Assembly: GCA_007123655.1 (NCBI GenBank)
Contig: SKKR01000389.1
Location: 1-7,198, forward strand
DNA from: Thermomicrobiaceae bacterium
Lineage (GTDB): Bacteria; Chloroflexota; Chloroflexia; Thermomicrobiales; Thermomicrobiaceae
Direction of reading: 5' to 3'
DNA length: 7,198 nucleotides
Position 1 is the stretch's first letter. Each line of letters begins with the position of its first letter. The notes under the pieces are model-generated. The model saw only the letters and a program-made list of their open reading frames with translations. It was not told where the DNA came from and ran no database searches. Positions 4,730 through 7,198 of the stretch are shown here, one piece after another. Made by a program: the position numbers and the translations under genes.

Positions 4730-7198
4730 AGCGCCGGCGGAGACTCGCGTTCAGTCGGAGGGGTATCTCCTGCACCTGCGTGATGCAGCGACGGCCGGGA
4801 CCGAACGCATCGGCAGCAAGGCCAGGAGTCTCACCCGGTTGATTGAGTACGGTTTCACGGTGCCGGACGGCGCGGTTCTGACGGTGGACGCGTTCCACGC
4901 ATTCCTCGAAACGAACCGCATCACCGAAGAAAACGCCCACCAGCAGACTGAGCCGGCAACGATCCCGCTCCCGGTCGTTTCCGTCCTGGAACAGATCACC
5001 CGATCCCTGGGCGATGGCCCGTTCGCCGTGCGATCGTCTGCAATCGCGGAGGATCTGCCGGATGCGTCCTACGCCGGGCAGTATGAAACGGTGCTCGATG
5101 TGTACGGAGTTGACGGGTTGGCGGACGCCGTCCGGCGCTGTTGGTTGTCCGCATTCAACGAACGCGTCGTCAGTTATCGTCGCCAGCAGGGCGATTCGGG
5201 CGTGCCACCTGTCGCGGTGATCGTCCAGAAACTCGTTCGCGCCAGCGCATCCGGGGTCGCGTTCACCGTCAATCCGGTCAACGGAGATCGGAACGAGGTC
5301 CGAATCAGTGCGGTCCGTGGACTCGGAGAGCGGCTCGTCTCCGGTGAGGCAACCCCGGACGAGTGGGTCGTGCAAAACGGTTCCGCTACCGCGCTTGCGA
5401 CCCCGGAAGATGCACTCACCTCCGAACAGGTTCATACCATCGCCGGCGTTGCCCGGGAGATTGAACGCGTCAGTGGCAGCCCACAGGATATCGAATGGGC
5501 AATCCAGGGTGATGAGGTCCTGCTGCTGCAGGCCAGACCGGTAACCGGGCTGTACCGGCCTGTGCCGATCAAACCGGAGATCACTATCCCCGAAGGATTC
5601 TGGATGCGGGACGCCGAGCACTACCCGCGTCCGGTGTCGCCGATGACCCGGTCGTTCTACCTCCAGCAACTGGCCGACTCCATTACTGCCGCACTGCGGG
5701 AATTCGGCGTCATGATCGAACGCATCGACGCCATGTCGATCGGCGGATACGTGTACCAGCGAATGGTTCCTCCGGGCGGAAAAGAAGGCGGCTCGCCGCC
5801 CGCGTGGCTGCTTGGCGTTCTCGTTCGTCTCCTACCGTCACTGCGCTCCGCGACCAGGCGTGCCCGCGACGCCGAGCGGACCCGGCTTGGCTCCCGGCTG
5901 ATCAATCAGTGGTGGGGCACCTGGCGAGCGGAACTTTTCCAGCGCATCGAGAAGCGAAACGGGGTCGAACTCGAAGCGCTGAGCGACAGCGAGCTTCTGC
6001 GGGAACTCGACGAGCGATTGCGGTTACTGGAAGACGGAAACCGGATCCATTTCCGGCTCATGGTCCCGTTCATGACAGCGATCGCAAGCTTCGCCATGTT
6101 TGCGCGAGAAACGCTCGGATGGGACAACCGGAAGTCGATGGACGTTCTCAGCGGGCTATCAGAGATGTCAACCGAACCGGCTCGACGTTTGGCCGTGTTC
6201 ACGGCAATGGTTCGCACGCGTCCACCTCTGGCGCATGTTCTGCAGGAGACGGACGATCCGGCACGTATTCGGGAGATCGACCCGGAGTTCGCTGCCGCGT
6301 TCGACGCGTATCAACGCCACTTCGGGCTGAGATCCGTCGGCGAGGACGTAATCGAGCCGACGCTCGCAGAACGCCCGGAACTCACGCTCTCCCTGATCCG
6401 CGGAAAGCTCAAAGGGACCGGTGACGGTGAAGCACGGAGTGCCGAAATCGGTCTTCGGCGGGATGAATTGATCAGCGAGGCACGGAATAGACTGGCCTCG
6501 AACCCCGAGTCACTCGCCCGGTTCGAACAGCTTCTGGCGGAGGCGCAGCGCGTCTACCCGGTTCGCGAGGACAACAGTTTCCCCACCTACCAGGCACCGA
6601 TGGGGCTTGTCCGCTACGCGTTGCTCGAGATCGGGCGCCGCCTTGTCGCTCGCGGAGAGATCGCCAGACCGGACGACATTGTGTTTCTGGAACTGGACGA
6701 AGCGAGATTCGCGCTGGACGGCAGAACCGAGTTATCCGGGCGCATCGATCGCCGAAAACAGGAACACGCCTGGGCGCTGACGAATCCCGGACCGCTGGTT
6801 CTCGGGCCTGATCCGGGACCACCCCCGGATGTCACGTATTTGCCGGCTGAAGCCCGAAAACTGATGGAAGTCCTGAACTGGTTCATGGAACTCGAGTTCG
6901 AATCGCTGACACGTGCCGATGAAGGAATCATCTACGGATCGAGCGCGTCACCCGGTGTCTACCGGGGGCCGGTACGCATCATCCGGAGCGAATCGGAGTT
7001 TGCGAAGCTCCGTCCCGGAGATGTTCTGGTCTGTCCAGTGACATCGCCCGTCTGGTCAGTGCTGTTCGTCAACGCCGGGGCGCTCGTCACCGACGTCGGT
7101 GGGTTGCTCTCACATCCGGCGATTATCGCCCGGGAGTACGGCATACCAGCCGTCGTTGGAACCGGTGACGCAACCGCGCAACTCGTGGACGGCCAGAT
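4719..7198 (+). CDS. PEP-synthase/rifampin-phosphotransferase-like dikinase (3' end outside window)
   Basis: The frame runs without a stop from the ATG at 4719 to the window end (826 codons plus 2 bases). AAGGA (4706-4710) precedes it, inside the tetR end. Residues about 15-275 are the ATP-grasp domain of the PEP synthase/PPDK family: IGSKARSL (31-38) with the conserved Lys34, FAVRSSAIAEDLPDASYAGQ (102-121) with Arg105, and QDIEWA (256-261) followed by LLLQARPVT. Residues about 290-720 are a large, mostly helical middle domain beginning WMRDAEHYPRPVSPM. The end is the swivelling phosphohistidine domain, VGGLLSHPAIIAREYGIPAVVG, with the catalytic His799. Domain order (ATP, middle, His) and a late His match rifampin phosphotransferase, not PEP synthase, where the His is near the middle and a PEP domain follows. 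Such enzymes convert ATP to AMP and move the beta-phosphate to an acceptor via the His. The acceptor here is unknown; rifamycins are one option. Probably 15-50 residues are missing. Confidence 0.88.
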   Translation, partial: MTSEAPAETRVQSEGYLLHLRDAATAGTERIGSKARSLTRLIEYGFTVPDGAVLTVDAFHAFLETNRITEENAHQQTEPATIPLPVVSVLEQITRSLGDGPFAVRSSAIAEDLPDASYAGQYETVLDVYGVDGLADAVRRCWLSAFNERVVSYRRQQGDSGVPPVAVIVQKLVRASASGVAFTVNPVNGDRNEVRISAVRGLGERLVSGEATPDEWVVQNGSATALATPEDALTSEQVHTIAGVAREIERVSGSPQDIEWAIQGDEVLLLQARPVTGLYRPVPIKPEITIPEGFWMRDAEHYPRPVSPMTRSFYLQQLADSITAALREFGVMIERIDAMSIGGYVYQRMVPPGGKEGGSPPAWLLGVLVRLLPSLRSATRRARDAERTRLGSRLINQWWGTWRAELFQRIEKRNGVELEALSDSELLRELDERLRLLEDGNRIHFRLMVPFMTAIASFAMFARETLGWDNRKSMDVLSGLSEMSTEPARRLAVFTAMVRTRPPLAHVLQETDDPARIREIDPEFAAAFDAYQRHFGLRSVGEDVIEPTLAERPELTLSLIRGKLKGTGDGEARSAEIGLRRDELISEARNRLASNPESLARFEQLLAEAQRVYPVREDNSFPTYQAPMGLVRYALLEIGRRLVARGEIARPDDIVFLELDEARFALDGRTELSGRIDRRKQEHAWALTNPGPLVLGPDPGPPPDVTYLPAEARKLMEVLNWFMELEFESLTRADEGIIYGSSASPGVYRGPVRIIRSESEFAKLRPGDVLVCPVTSPVWSVLFVNAGALVTDVGGLLSHPAIIAREYGIPAVVGTGDATAQLVDGQ

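Noticed and set aside
4503..5669. A 388-residue open frame on the minus strand, opposite the tetR end and the phosphotransferase start
   Set aside because: It runs antisense to two strongly supported genes, has no recognisable domain, is rich in Arg, Gly and Asp as GC-rich antisense frames are, and has no visible promoter. It is a codon-bias shadow.
5804..6424. A 206-residue plus-strand frame within the phosphotransferase gene, considered as a sign of a frameshift
   Set aside because: The main frame is open without interruption from 4719 to the window end and carries all family motifs; the alternative frame is an Arg-rich shadow.
4719..7198. Naming the last gene ppsA (PEP synthase)
   Set aside because: In PEP synthase the catalytic His lies near the middle and a PEP-binding domain follows. 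Here His799 comes after a large middle domain, near the expected end.

Overview
The window is a GC-rich bacterial chromosome segment with every gene on the + strand. It holds three units: the 3' end of a fatty-acid-synthesis gene, a complete five-gene respiratory oxidase operon, and a two-gene operon of a regulator plus a large phosphotransferase. I see no mobile elements, tRNA or rRNA genes, CRISPR arrays or broken genes. The ba3-type oxidase with its tiny subunit IIa, the codon and GC character and the rifampin-phosphotransferase-like enzyme would fit a Chloroflexota lineage (Thermomicrobia-like) or another deep Gram-positive-related group. That placement is inference; no phylogenetic marker is present.

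Layout: (1) 1-492 is the C-terminal third of biotin carboxylase (AccC), followed by a weak terminator-like hairpin. (2) 493-962 has no gene. It contains a good sigma70-type promoter candidate (582-610) and then about 350 nt of probable 5' leader with several possible hairpins. (3) 963-3956 is a tight operon: an unknown 71-residue two-helix membrane protein, oxidase subunit IIa (55 aa), subunit II with the CuA site, subunit I with the b/a3-CuB centres, and a membrane-anchored mono-haem cytochrome c. A strong nested hairpin terminator closes the operon. (4) 4023-4057 is a compact promoter whose -10 box lies inside a perfect 19-bp palindrome, the likely operator of the TetR-family repressor at 4094-4729. 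The repressor gene overlaps by 11 bp the start of a >826-residue ATP-grasp/phosphohistidine enzyme (4719 to the window end) with rifampin phosphotransferase domain order.

How they work together: in the oxidase operon, the anchored cytochrome c would carry electrons to CuA of subunit II. From there they pass through haem b to the haem a3-CuB centre of subunit I, where O2 is reduced and protons are pumped through a K-type path whose residues are all conserved. In the second operon the TetR protein probably represses its own promoter and hence the enzyme gene, released by a small molecule that may be the enzyme's substrate. Rifamycins or similar compounds are the obvious but unproven guess.
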